Source of the DNA: Bacteroidales bacterium
Lineage (GTDB): Bacteria; Bacteroidota; Bacteroidia; Bacteroidales; P3
DNA: 36,806 bases
Assembly (NCBI GenBank): GCA_017960605.1
Contig: JAGCYV010000035.1
Coordinates: 1 to 36,806, forward strand
Direction of reading: 5' to 3'
Part shown: positions 24,996 through 33,097 of the stretch, piece after piece
Position numbering within the stretch: position 1 is the stretch's first letter
Layout of the letters: each line of letters starts with the position of its first letter
Position numbers and translations under genes: made by a program
Notes under the pieces: model-generated
What the model saw: the letters and a program-made list of their open reading frames with translations, nothing else
Database searches by the model: none
Told to the model about the DNA's origin: nothing

Positions 24996-26320
24996 TTGAT
25001 TACGAATTCATATACCGAGTCGCGTTCTACACCCTTATAGACCGGCAACAGTTTGATATGCGTGCCGCGAGCCAGATTCACCGGTCCCAAGTAAATCGAA
25101 CTCTGACGCGTCGGTGTGGTACCGTCGGTGGTATAGAAAATATAAGTATTCGGGACCTCGGTCTCAATGGCAATGTTCACCGTTCCTTCATCAAATCGGC
25201 GTGCCGTGAAATGGGGAGTAAAACTACCCTCGCAGTAGTGGAATCCACGCTCTCTCAGGCGGTCTTTTTCCACCTCCACCTTGCGACGGAAACGGCTCCA
25301 GTCATGCTTCTCACGGGGAGCCCACAGACATTCACTCACGGCCACCATCCTGGGCAGGAGCATATATTCCGCCTCGTTTCCACCGCCAACGCAATCCGTC
25401 AGCAGACGGCACTGGCCACCCATCACTTTTACCACCACATGTCCGTTGGTTCCAATCGGCACAGGGTCGAAGTCATAAGCCCGTCTCAGCGAAATTATCC
25501 CCTCGTCAGCCTTCGGCTGGTAACGAGGATCGGCCTGATAACGACTCAGATTCCACCAATCCTCGGGTTCCATCACCACTTTCAATCCTTCACGTGCACT
25601 GTCCATTCCTTCTTTCAACGAGTAGGCCGAGCAGGGGAAGGAATCCGTCACCACACTCACCCAGTGCTCCGTCGCATAGGCTCGCAAAGCCTTCATTTCC
25701 TCCATCTGCACGCTGTCATCCACACCATCTACACACAAACGGTTCATCTTGTAGGCCGCCATCACATCCACCACTCGTTTCAACTCCTTCAGCATCAAAG
25801 GCCGGCCGCTTTGGTTCAGATACAAGCCCCTCCATTCGAATCGGGGATAATCCAGTATGGTGCATTCCGGTATCGTCACCGAGCTGTACCTCTTGGTCGT
25901 CACATCGGCCGGAAATAGTTGCAAAAGCGTCTGAAAAGCATAGAACAAACCTTGCTCCGTATTGGCCGACAGGCGAATTCCTCCGTTGCGCACCTCCAGC
26001 AGGTAGCCTTCCTCTCCAAGCTCACTGTTCACCGTGTCATTCACCCTCAATTCCACATCGCACTCCGACGACACCGCCACCAACCTCGGATACATCCGTG
26101 CCTGTCGCATCGACTTCATGATATACTTCACCGTCGCCGAGTTCTGACCCACATTCATCACCCTCACCGCGGGATTGCCCCGCAGCCTGAAACTGCCCTC
26201 CCTCTGCACCTCGAACACCGGTTCCGGAGTCACGTTCACCTCCTTCACCTCTCCCCGTTCCCCGCACGCGGCCAGAATAGGCATCAGCAGCACAAGCAAC
26301 ACCAAACGTATCTTATTCAT
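24992..26320 (-). CDS. GH20-like (beta-N-acetylhexosaminidase-related) lipoprotein lacking the catalytic core
   Basis: 442 residues from the ATG at 26320, chosen because it opens MNKIRLVLLVLLMPILAAC, a signal peptide with lipobox Cys19. The GH20 N-terminal domain 2 is seen (about 60-150, ending NTEQGLFYAFQTLLQLFP). Then comes the entry to the barrel, IPECTILDYPRFEWRGLYLNQSGRPL and MAAYKMNRL. Usually a 150-200-residue stretch follows with the catalytic Asp-Glu pair (GGDE) and the EIDMPGH segment. Here the chain passes within about 60 residues to VVMEPEDWWNLSRYQADP and SLRRAYDFDPVPIG, the far side of the barrel. NEAEYMLLPRMVAVSECLWAP and a chitobiase C-terminal-like domain (YIFYTTDGTTPTRQSS) close it. 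I infer a non-catalytic glycan-binding or structural derivative. It heads the eight-gene minus-strand unit. Confidence 0.85.
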   Translation of the reverse strand: MNKIRLVLLVLLMPILAACGERGEVKEVNVTPEPVFEVQREGSFRLRGNPAVRVMNVGQNSATVKYIMKSMRQARMYPRLVAVSSECDVELRVNDTVNSELGEEGYLLEVRNGGIRLSANTEQGLFYAFQTLLQLFPADVTTKRYSSVTIPECTILDYPRFEWRGLYLNQSGRPLMLKELKRVVDVMAAYKMNRLCVDGVDDSVQMEEMKALRAYATEHWVSVVTDSFPCSAYSLKEGMDSAREGLKVVMEPEDWWNLSRYQADPRYQPKADEGIISLRRAYDFDPVPIGTNGHVVVKVMGGQCRLLTDCVGGGNEAEYMLLPRMVAVSECLWAPREKHDWSRFRRKVEVEKDRLRERGFHYCEGSFTPHFTARRFDEGTVNIAIETEVPNTYIFYTTDGTTPTRQSSIYLGPVNLARGTHIKLLPVYKGVERDSVYEFVIK

Positions 26321-26409
26321 CTTTGACTTTTTAAATCCATAACGACTCTTTCCTCTTTTTATTATATATAGGCACAATATTCTTTTCACCTGTCCGTTAT
26401 GCCATTATC

Positions 26410-27897
26410 ATGGCATCCTTAAAGAAACTTCTCTCCGACTCAGTCATCTACGGCCTGAGCAGCATTGTCGGCAGGTTCCTGAACTACCTGCTCGTTCCCG
26501 TTTATACCTACCACATAAGCGCTGCCTCAGGCGGCTACGGCGTAGTAACCAACGTCTATGCCTACACGGCGCTGCTCGCGGTCATCCTCACTTTCGGCAT
26601 GGAGACAACCTTCTTCTACTACGCCAACCGCGAAGGTATTGACCGCCGTAAGGTATTCTGTACGGCACTGAGCGCCGTGGGCTCGGTGGCGGCAATCTTC
26701 CTTTTGCTGGTGATGCTCTTTATTGGCCCTGTCAGCGCTTTCATGGGTTATAGCGACCATCCCGAATACATCCGGGCCATGGCTATCGTTGTGGCTATCG
26801 ACGCTTTCCAAGCCATACTCTTCGCCCGTCTGCGTCGCGATGGGCGCCCGTGGAAGTTCTTCTCACTGAAGATGGCATTCATCATCCTCAGCATGGGACT
26901 CAACATCTTCATCTTCCTTGTAGCGCCACATTGGAGCCACTTGTCGTGGATGTCGTGGTACGACGAAGCTGACAATGTGAAGTACATCTTCTATATCAAC
27001 CTCTTCTGTACCGCCATCGTCACACTCGGCTTTTTCAAGGAGCTCAAGGATTTCAGGCTTTCGAATGTCAGTGTGCCGCTCCTGAAGCAGATGCTCAAAT
27101 ACACATGGCCGTTGCTTCTGCTCGGCATCGTAGGCATCTTCAACCAGACAGCCGACAAGATACTGCTGCCCAAACTGCTGCCTGGCGAAGAAGGAAACGT
27201 GCAACTTGGCATCTATGGTGCCTGCGTCAAGATAGCCATGCTGATGGCTCTCATCACCCAAGCATTCCGCTACGCCTATGAACCGTTTGTCTTCGGCAGC
27301 CAACGCGACAAGCAGAGCAAAGAGACACAGGCCCAGGCCACCAAGTATTTCATCATGTTCACCCTGTTGGCCTTCCTGGCGGTGATGTGCTACATCGAGC
27401 TGTTCCAGCACTTTGTAGGACCCGACTATCGCGAAGCCCTGCCGGCCATACCCATCGTCATGATGGCCGAGATACTCATGGGCATCTATTTCAACCTCTC
27501 CTTCTGGTACAAACTCTCGGGGCAGACCTGGTGGGGAGCTGTCATGAGCGCCATCGGTTGTGTGGTGCTGGTGGCCATCAACATCATCTTCGTGCCCAGA
27601 ATAGGCTACATGGCCTGTGCCTGGGGCGGTCTGGCGGGCTACGGCGTCTGCGTACTGCTGAGCTACTTCATCGGCCAGCACAAGAGCCCCGTTCCCTACC
27701 CCGTGTGGACCATCCTCGGCTACATGGTGCTGGCGCATGTGCTCTACGCCCTCATGGTGGTGGTGCGTCCCGAGGCGCTGTGGCTGCGACTGGTGTGGAA
27801 CACCGTGGTGCTGCTGATCTACGTTGCCGTGGTGCTCTGGAACGAACGCAAACTGGTCGCGCAAGCAATAGGAAAACTCAAACACCGCAAGCAATGA
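26410..27897 (+). CDS. Polysaccharide/lipid-linked oligosaccharide flippase (Wzx-like, MOP superfamily)
   Basis: 495 residues with about 12-14 hydrophobic segments. The N-terminus MASLKKLLSDSVIYGLSSIVGRFLNYLLVPVYTYHIS has the amphipathic lead and first helix typical of the polysaccharide-biosynthesis (MVF/PST) branch of MATE-like flippases. A second repeat-like half begins near LLKQMLKYTWPLLLLGIVGIFNQTADKILLPKLLPG. The basic C-terminus NERKLVAQAIGKLKHRKQ is cytosolic. Such proteins move undecaprenyl-linked glycan or related intermediates across the inner membrane. The glycan is unknown because no glycosyltransferase is nearby. The start lies 89 nt from the divergent GH20-like start. Its stop overlaps the small lipoprotein start by 4 nt (ATGA). 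Confidence 0.9.
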   Translation: MASLKKLLSDSVIYGLSSIVGRFLNYLLVPVYTYHISAASGGYGVVTNVYAYTALLAVILTFGMETTFFYYANREGIDRRKVFCTALSAVGSVAAIFLLLVMLFIGPVSAFMGYSDHPEYIRAMAIVVAIDAFQAILFARLRRDGRPWKFFSLKMAFIILSMGLNIFIFLVAPHWSHLSWMSWYDEADNVKYIFYINLFCTAIVTLGFFKELKDFRLSNVSVPLLKQMLKYTWPLLLLGIVGIFNQTADKILLPKLLPGEEGNVQLGIYGACVKIAMLMALITQAFRYAYEPFVFGSQRDKQSKETQAQATKYFIMFTLLAFLAVMCYIELFQHFVGPDYREALPAIPIVMMAEILMGIYFNLSFWYKLSGQTWWGAVMSAIGCVVLVAINIIFVPRIGYMACAWGGLAGYGVCVLLSYFIGQHKSPVPYPVWTILGYMVLAHVLYALMVVVRPEALWLRLVWNTVVLLIYVAVVLWNERKLVAQAIGKLKHRKQ

Positions 27898-28100
27898 AAA
27901 ACAAAGCCCCACTTCTTCTTATTCCCTGCCTCCTTGTCGCCTTGTTCCTTGCCTCCTGCCAGCGCACTTGCGTCTGCTACGGCTATGACGGACTGGAGCA
28001 CCGCTACAGCGAGGAGCAGGTCGATGCCAACGGAGGCAACTGCCAGAATATGATTATCCAGGCCAACACTCGTTTCTACTCCGTATGCAACTGGGAATAA
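27894..28100 (+). CDS. Small Cys-rich lipoprotein (family member 1 in this window)
   Basis: 68 residues from the ATG at 27894, which overlaps the flippase stop (ATGA). The signal peptide ends in the lipobox LASC (Cys22). The mature peptide is only about 47 residues and has Cys26-x-Cys28, Cys50 and Cys65. The same C-x-C, then 22-23 residues, Cys, then a later Cys occurs in the two small lipoproteins at 35536-35802 and 35807-36067. I take the three as one family. The function is unknown. The four cysteines could form two disulfides or bind a metal. The last 16 nt overlap the start of the radical SAM gene. Confidence 0.8.
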   Translation: MKNKAPLLLIPCLLVALFLASCQRTCVCYGYDGLEHRYSEEQVDANGGNCQNMIIQANTRFYSVCNWE

Positions 28101-29032
28101 ACACGCAGGAAACCTGCAACCTCTGTCCCCGTCGTTGCGGTGCCGACCGCACTCAAAGCAAAGGCTTCTGCGGAGCCACTGACTCGCTGGAGGTAGCCTC
28201 TGTCTGTGTGCATCGCGGCGAGGAACCACCCCTCAACCCTATCGTCAATGTCTTCTTCGCCCACTGCAACCTTCAGTGCGTCTATTGCCAGAACTACCAG
28301 ATTAGTGGCCAGTGCACAGTGACCGACGACTTGTGTGCCGAGTCGGCAAGCACCCTCGCCGACCGCATCTGCCAACAACTTAACACCGAACACTTAACGA
28401 CAAGCACTCCCCTTATCGGTCTCGTCACCGCCGCCCACTACGTAACACACATCCCCCTCATCATCGACGAACTGCACAGCCGAGGGCTGCACCCCACGGT
28501 CGTCTATAACAGCAGCGGCTACGAAAGCGTCGAGACCCTCCGCTCACTCGAAGGGCTCATCGACATCTATCTGCCCGACTTCAAATACATGGACCCCCTC
28601 CTCGCCAAAGCCTACAGCCACGCCTCCGACTATCCCGAGGTGGCCACCGCTGCCCTCAGGGAGATGATACGCCAGGTGGGCCTGGGACTCAAAACTGACG
28701 AGAACGGCACCGCCTACCGCGGCCTCATCGTCCGCCACCTCGTCCTCCCGGGAGCCGTCGAAAACTCTCTCGCCGTCCTCAACCACCTCGCCCAAATGGC
28801 CACCGACCACTGGCCACTGGCCGCCCTCCACCTCTCCCTCATGGCGCAATACTTTCCCCCTCGCCCGGGGCTTCCCTCTCCCCTCGACCGCACCGTCACC
28901 CCCGAAGAATACCGAACCGTCGTCAGCCGCGCCGAGGAACTGGGCCTCACCGACGGCTGGATCCAGGAACTGACAGCTCAGGACAACTACCGTCCCGACT
29001 TCACCCAAACCAATCCTTTCCCCGCTCTATAA
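28085..29032 (+). CDS. PflX-like radical SAM protein (COG1313 type), with two heptamer-derived segments
   Basis: 315 residues. The N-terminal Cys-rich part CNLCPRRCGADR...GFCG (about 11-30) and the radical SAM cluster motif CNLQCVYCQNYQISG (CxxxCxxC, about 61-68) place it near uncharacterised PflX-type, pyruvate-formate-lyase-activase-like proteins. The barrel continues through IGLVTAAHYV, TVVYNSSGYESVETLR, DIYLPDFKYMD and GLIVRHLVLPG. Family knowledge: it binds a 4Fe-4S cluster and cleaves SAM; the substrate is unknown. Two stretches not expected from the family, NTEHLTTSTP (about 99-108) and MATDHWPLAA (about 238-247), are encoded by heptamer arrays at 28378-28405 and 28795-28822. The ATG at 28085 overlaps the lipoprotein gene by 16 nt. 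Confidence 0.9.
   Translation: MQLGINTQETCNLCPRRCGADRTQSKGFCGATDSLEVASVCVHRGEEPPLNPIVNVFFAHCNLQCVYCQNYQISGQCTVTDDLCAESASTLADRICQQLNTEHLTTSTPLIGLVTAAHYVTHIPLIIDELHSRGLHPTVVYNSSGYESVETLRSLEGLIDIYLPDFKYMDPLLAKAYSHASDYPEVATAALREMIRQVGLGLKTDENGTAYRGLIVRHLVLPGAVENSLAVLNHLAQMATDHWPLAALHLSLMAQYFPPRPGLPSPLDRTVTPEEYRTVVSRAEELGLTDGWIQELTAQDNYRPDFTQTNPFPAL
28378..28405. repeat. Four tandem heptamers (ACTTAAC) in the radical SAM gene, first array
   Basis: The units ACTTAAC, ACCGAAC, ACTTAAC and GACAAGC occupy 28 nt. Only the second unit lies in the phase where ACTTAAC would be read ACT-TAA (stop). It is ACCGAAC instead, giving ACC-GAA. Confidence 0.88.
28795..28822. repeat. Four tandem heptamers (ACTGGCC) in the radical SAM gene, second array
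   Basis: The units AATGGCC, ACCGACC, ACTGGCC and ACTGGCC occupy 28 nt. The purA-leader array at 18046-18073 belongs to the same sequence family. Confidence 0.88.
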
Positions 29033-29049
29033 CCCATAACCTTTAGACC

Positions 29050-29604
29050 ATGAAGTACAGAATGGACCCTGAGGACATGACCGACAGCTTCGAAGGCTGG
29101 GCATTCCTCCATTTCAGCACCACCCTCCCGGGCTACGCTCTCGCCGACTCCCTCAATCGGCTCTACGACCTCTCCCTCCGACGCATCGACGACCTCCTCA
29201 TCGACGGTACCCCGTGGCCTCTCTACCACCACATCGACACCGTGGCCCATCTCAAATACTTCCTCCTCCAACGTCCCGTCGCCGACCACCTCCTCATCAT
29301 TGCCGGCGACACCGCGAACCTCGCCGCCGACCAGCTCTACGAGGACTTCACCTCCCCCGCCGCTTTCGACCCCGCCGACCTTCTCGCCCGCGAACATGCC
29401 GACCTCCTCGGCCAGCTTCTCGCGGCCTTCACCGTCGCCTCGCAGCTCTCCTTTTCCGACACTTCCTCCTCCTCTCGCAAGGCACAGAAAGGGCGCGCCG
29501 CCCTCGAGCAGTCCTGCCAGCAGATTATCGACGCCATAGAGAAACGCCACCTCGACCTCAGCGACGAGGAAGCCTCCCTCCTCCATCCCTTCGCCGAAAG
29601 ATAG
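29050..29604 (+). CDS. Bacteroidota protein of unknown function, possibly IPExxxVDY family
   Basis: 184 residues starting 17 nt after the radical SAM stop. The N-terminal 100 residues (WAFLHFSTTLPGYALADSLNRLYDLSLRRIDDL, then WPLYHHIDTVAHLKYFLLQRP and DHLLIIAG) recall the small IPExxxVDY-type proteins of Bacteroidota. Those have a strand, a Y-x-L-A-x-x-LN helix, then an F/Y-rich strand and a Y-x-LI-x-N strand. The match is by memory only. The C-terminal 80 residues are Ala/Asp/Ser-rich and helical, with SSSS and a predicted long helix (ALEQSCQQIIDAIEKRHLDLSDEE). There is no signal peptide or membrane span. Confidence 0.7.
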   Translation: MKYRMDPEDMTDSFEGWAFLHFSTTLPGYALADSLNRLYDLSLRRIDDLLIDGTPWPLYHHIDTVAHLKYFLLQRPVADHLLIIAGDTANLAADQLYEDFTSPAAFDPADLLAREHADLLGQLLAAFTVASQLSFSDTSSSSRKAQKGRAALEQSCQQIIDAIEKRHLDLSDEEASLLHPFAER

Positions 29605-29627
29605 CCGTTGCCCCCAAAATGTTTTTT

Positions 29628-29659
29628 TTTGGTATATCAAAAAAATCTGCGTATATTTG
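29628..29659 (+). promoter_or_regulatory. Consensus Bacteroidota promoter of pepD
   Basis: TTTG (29628-29631) and TATATTTG (29652-29659) are separated by exactly 20 nt, a full match to TTTG-N20-TAnnTTTG. It is 48 nt from the pepD ATG. Confidence 0.85.
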
Positions 29660-29706
29660 CACCCACGTTTACAGAGCGAAACAATCAATCAAAAAACATA
29701 ACGCTT

Positions 29707-31164
29707 ATGACAATCAAAGACCTTGAACCCAAAGAGTTGTGGAGCAATTTCTACTCCCTCACCCGCCAGCCCCGTCCTTCGAAGCACGAGGAGAAAGTGC
29801 GTAAATTCCTCGTCGATTGGGCCAAAAAGAACAAGATTGCCTGCCGCGTCGATGGCGTGGGCAACGTGATTCTGAGCAAACCCGCCACCAAGGGCATGGA
29901 GAAAGTGCTCCCCGTGGTGCTGCAAGCCCACATGGACATGGTGCCCCAGGCCCGTGCCGGCAAGAAGCACGACTTTGAGAAAGACCCCATCGAGACCAAG
30001 ATTGTGGGCGACTGGGTGTATGCCTGCGACACGACCCTCGGTGCCGACGACGGCATGGGTGTGGCCGCCATCATGGCCGTCTTTGCCAGCAAGACCGTCA
30101 AGCACGGCCCGCTGGAGGCCCTCATCACCACCGACGAGGAAACCGGCATGACCGGAGCTTTCGGCCTGAAGAAGGGCGAACTGAAAGGCAAATACCTCAT
30201 CAACCTCGACTCCGAGACCGAGGGCGAGCTCTATGTGGGTTGCGCCGGCGGTATCGACGCCGCCCTCAGCATCCCCTACAAGACTGAGAAAGCCCCGAAG
30301 GGCATGGTGGCCTACAAGCTCACCATCGGCGGTCTCAAAGGCGGCCACAGCGGCATGGAGATCAACACCGGCCGCGCCAACGCCAACAAACTGATGTTCC
30401 GTCACCTGCGCTGGGTGGCTGAATGCGGCATCCGTCTCATAAGCATCGAAGGCGGCAACATGCGCAACGCCATCCCGCGCGACGCCGAAGCCGTCGTCGC
30501 CATGCCCAAGGAGCACGAAGCCTGCATCCTGAAGGAGTTCGACAAGGTGGCCGGCTGGGTGAAGAAAGAGCTGGCCTCGGTCGAGCCTGACTTCTTTATG
30601 AAATACGAGAAGGTACGCATGAACCCCACCGTCATCGACGAAGAGGGCACACAGAAGATTATCAACCTGATGATGGTGGCCCCCAACGGCGTCATCCGCA
30701 TGAGCAAGGATATGGAAGGCCTCGTGGAGACCTCGCTGAACCTGGCCATCGCCAAGACCACAGCTGCCAAGAAGTTTGTCGTCTATGCCCTGCTGCGTTC
30801 CTCGGTTGATACCGCCAAGGAAGCCCTGGCCGAGCGCCTCGTCTGCCTGGCCGAACTGGCAGGCGGCAAGTGCCAACTCAGCGGTGCCTATCCCGGATGG
30901 AAGCCCAACATGCAGAGCCAGTTGCTCAAGACCATGAAGGCCACCTACAAGAAGCTCTACAAGAAGGAGCCCGCCGTGATGGCCATCCACGCCGGCCTCG
31001 AGTGCGGTCTGCTCGGCGGCAAATACCCCGACATGGAGATGATCTCCTTCGGTCCCACGCTGCAGAGCCCCCACAGCCCTGACGAGCGTTGCAACATCCC
31101 CAGCGCCAAGAAGTTCTACGACTACCTCCTGGCCGTCCTGGCAGCCATCCCCGTGAAGAAATAA
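29707..31164 (+). CDS. pepD: Aminoacyl-histidine dipeptidase (M20C, cytosol non-specific dipeptidase)
   Basis: 485 residues from the ATG at 29707 (MTIKDLEPKELWSNFYSLTRQPRPSKHEEK), the normal PepD length; an in-frame ATG 99 nt upstream overlaps the promoter and is rejected. Zinc-site motifs are present: QAHMDMVPQ (about 78-86), LGADDGMGVA (about 115), TTDEETGMTGAFG (about 140-152), the lid segment GLKGGHSGMEINTGRANA and the C-terminal HAGLECGLLGGKYPDMEMISFGP. PepD hydrolyses Xaa-His and other dipeptides in the cytosol. It is a single-gene unit with a perfect promoter and a strong terminator, which suggests strong and independent expression. Confidence 0.96.
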   Translation: MTIKDLEPKELWSNFYSLTRQPRPSKHEEKVRKFLVDWAKKNKIACRVDGVGNVILSKPATKGMEKVLPVVLQAHMDMVPQARAGKKHDFEKDPIETKIVGDWVYACDTTLGADDGMGVAAIMAVFASKTVKHGPLEALITTDEETGMTGAFGLKKGELKGKYLINLDSETEGELYVGCAGGIDAALSIPYKTEKAPKGMVAYKLTIGGLKGGHSGMEINTGRANANKLMFRHLRWVAECGIRLISIEGGNMRNAIPRDAEAVVAMPKEHEACILKEFDKVAGWVKKELASVEPDFFMKYEKVRMNPTVIDEEGTQKIINLMMVAPNGVIRMSKDMEGLVETSLNLAIAKTTAAKKFVVYALLRSSVDTAKEALAERLVCLAELAGGKCQLSGAYPGWKPNMQSQLLKTMKATYKKLYKKEPAVMAIHAGLECGLLGGKYPDMEMISFGPTLQSPHSPDERCNIPSAKKFYDYLLAVLAAIPVKK

Positions 31165-31187
31165 ACCCTTCACCAATGTGCATAAAA

Positions 31188-31223
31188 AAGGGTGCCTTGT
31201 CAAAAGGCACCCTTCTTTTTTTT
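31188..31223. terminator. Intrinsic terminator after pepD, usable from both sides
   Basis: There is a perfect 11-bp stem, AAGGGTGCCTT (31188-31198) pairing with AAGGCACCCTT (31204-31214), with a 5-nt loop. A T tract follows at 31216-31223, and an A run precedes the stem. It lies between convergent pepD and the gene at 31236. Confidence 0.9.
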
Positions 31224-31235
31224 ACCGGTCAATCA

Positions 31236-33065
31236 TCAAAGGCCGATGAGAACCTTGATTTTCTCAATGTTGCTCTCGCGTTTCAGCTTGGCCTCCGCGT
31301 CGGCGGCATTGGCGCCGCGCATGGTGTTGATGAAGGCCTGCTGCATCTCGAGGATGTAGTCGCACTGACGGTCGTAGCGCCGCAGATCCTCGGTGTTGGT
31401 AATTTCCGTGAGGCCGCGGTAGGCCTTGTACATGCGGCTGTAGGCCTTGCGCATATTGTTGTAGGGCAGTTCGCGGTCGTTGATAATCTTCTCGTTGTCC
31501 TTCACCTGCTCCTGCTTGTGAAGCACCTTCAGGCAAAGCTGTTGCATCTCGACATGACTCTGTAGCACGTTGATGAAGCTGCGGCCACGCTCGACAGTGT
31601 AGAACGACGGACGCAGGTCGGCCTGCTTGCGCAGCAGACGGTAGCCGTTGGAGAGGACCGGATCCGTCTTGCGGCCGGCCGACAGGCTGTCGTCATTGGT
31701 GGCAATGGTGTGGCGCAGGTCTATCACATCGAGGAAGCACTGCTGCACACTCCTCACCTCGTCGAGCTGGGTTTCGTAGAGGTCGGCACCCGCAATGTCC
31801 TTGAATGACGGCATCGGCCTCAGGTGAGCCTGTGCGTCATGGTAAGTGGAGACCACATCGGGCAGGTTGCGCTGAGCCAGGATGGAGTCGCTGCGCATAC
31901 TCAGGTCCTCATAGACGGGATAGAGGTCCATGTAACGCTGCTGGGCAGCGATAAAGTCTTCCAGACTCTGGATAAAGAGGATGCTCTCGGCATTGGAGGT
32001 AAAGGCAGGCAGTTGATCAACGGTACGCAGCACATCGCGGTAGGCGGCAACCACATCGCGGTACCTCTTGCCGAAGAGCGACGCAATGTTCTCCGAACCC
32101 GAGGCGATGGTGGCACGCAGGTCGATGGTTTGCACATAGCGCTGCTGCACGTTGATGAGAGTGCGCATCCGGGTGGTGTAGTCCTCATACTCTTTCACGT
32201 CGGCAAAAGAGATGGGCACCGTGGTCTGCTTGAACACCTTGGTGTAACTGCGATAGATGTCGGAGTTCTCCTTGTCGCACCGCACCTTGAGCACATTCTT
32301 GAAATTCTCAATCTGATAGGGCAGCGAGTTCTGTCCGAGCACATTCTCCAGCACATCGTTCTGGAACGAGTTGAGCTGGTCCAGCCGTTCGATGCTCTCG
32401 TCGGTGGCGTTGCCCACCGAGAGGTCATACTTGTTATAGACCATCAGATAGCTATAGTAGAGGTCTTTCAGCTGCTTCAACTTGTTCTTGTCGGTGACAC
32501 CGGCACCGTCGCAGGCGGTGATGATGGCCCTGTGGTGCAGTTCGATGTTGGAACGCAAGTCGGAAGCCATGCGGTTACGCTCCTCCTGCTGACGGCGGGC
32601 CTCCTCCTCGGCGCGCTTGCGTGCCGCTTCCTTCTCGGCCTCGATGCGCTGCTGCTCCAGTCGGCTGTACTTGATACTCATGCGTCCCATCAGTTCGGCC
32701 AGGCTGCGCAGACGGTACTCATAGATGGCATAGTCGGCCAGGACGGTGTTGCTGTCGAGCCATATCAGGCTGTCACGGAACTCATAGTCGTTCTCTATCG
32801 ACGAGATGGCCTTCTGGGCTTTGGTACGGATGGAGACGCAGAGGTTGGTGAGATCCACATAGTTCTGCGGCTGCTCGTCCAAATAGCGCATGATGGCGGC
32901 GGTGTCGTTCACCCATGCCGAATCCAATCCATAGTTGCCCATCAAGTCACCCACACTCAGCACCGTGGGCGGAGTCACCTGTTTGGCCTTGGCTTTCTTG
33001 GGCTTCTGACTCATGGCCGCCATAGGCAGCAAGAGGATGAGAAAGACTAAGAGGATGCGTTTCAT
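31236..33065 (-). CDS. Secreted helical protein with degenerate internal repeats, unknown function
   Basis: 609 residues from the ATG at 33065, which opens the signal peptide MKRILLVFLILLLPMAAMSQ; an upstream ATG at 33128 would bury it and overlap the previous gene. After a basic stretch (KPKKAKAKQ) the protein is almost all helical. A coiled-coil-like segment at about 150-185 is rich in Glu, Arg and Ala (QQRIEAEKEAARKRAEEEARRQQEERNR). From about residue 200 onward there are about five units of 65-75 residues. Each has a Y-x-x-hydrophobic start, a central Phe/Leu and a Q-Q-x-(hydrophobic) motif (VQQRYVQTIDL, AAQQRYMDLYP, SVQQCFLDVIDL, MQQLCLKVLHK, MQQAFINTMRG). I do not recognise the family. 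It lies 33 nt after the Ser2 PurF-like gene. Confidence 0.85.
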   Translation of the reverse strand: MKRILLVFLILLLPMAAMSQKPKKAKAKQVTPPTVLSVGDLMGNYGLDSAWVNDTAAIMRYLDEQPQNYVDLTNLCVSIRTKAQKAISSIENDYEFRDSLIWLDSNTVLADYAIYEYRLRSLAELMGRMSIKYSRLEQQRIEAEKEAARKRAEEEARRQQEERNRMASDLRSNIELHHRAIITACDGAGVTDKNKLKQLKDLYYSYLMVYNKYDLSVGNATDESIERLDQLNSFQNDVLENVLGQNSLPYQIENFKNVLKVRCDKENSDIYRSYTKVFKQTTVPISFADVKEYEDYTTRMRTLINVQQRYVQTIDLRATIASGSENIASLFGKRYRDVVAAYRDVLRTVDQLPAFTSNAESILFIQSLEDFIAAQQRYMDLYPVYEDLSMRSDSILAQRNLPDVVSTYHDAQAHLRPMPSFKDIAGADLYETQLDEVRSVQQCFLDVIDLRHTIATNDDSLSAGRKTDPVLSNGYRLLRKQADLRPSFYTVERGRSFINVLQSHVEMQQLCLKVLHKQEQVKDNEKIINDRELPYNNMRKAYSRMYKAYRGLTEITNTEDLRRYDRQCDYILEMQQAFINTMRGANAADAEAKLKRESNIEKIKVLIGL

Positions 33066-33097
33066 GTTATCTCTCGGTTTTTGGTTTGTTTTTTTCT

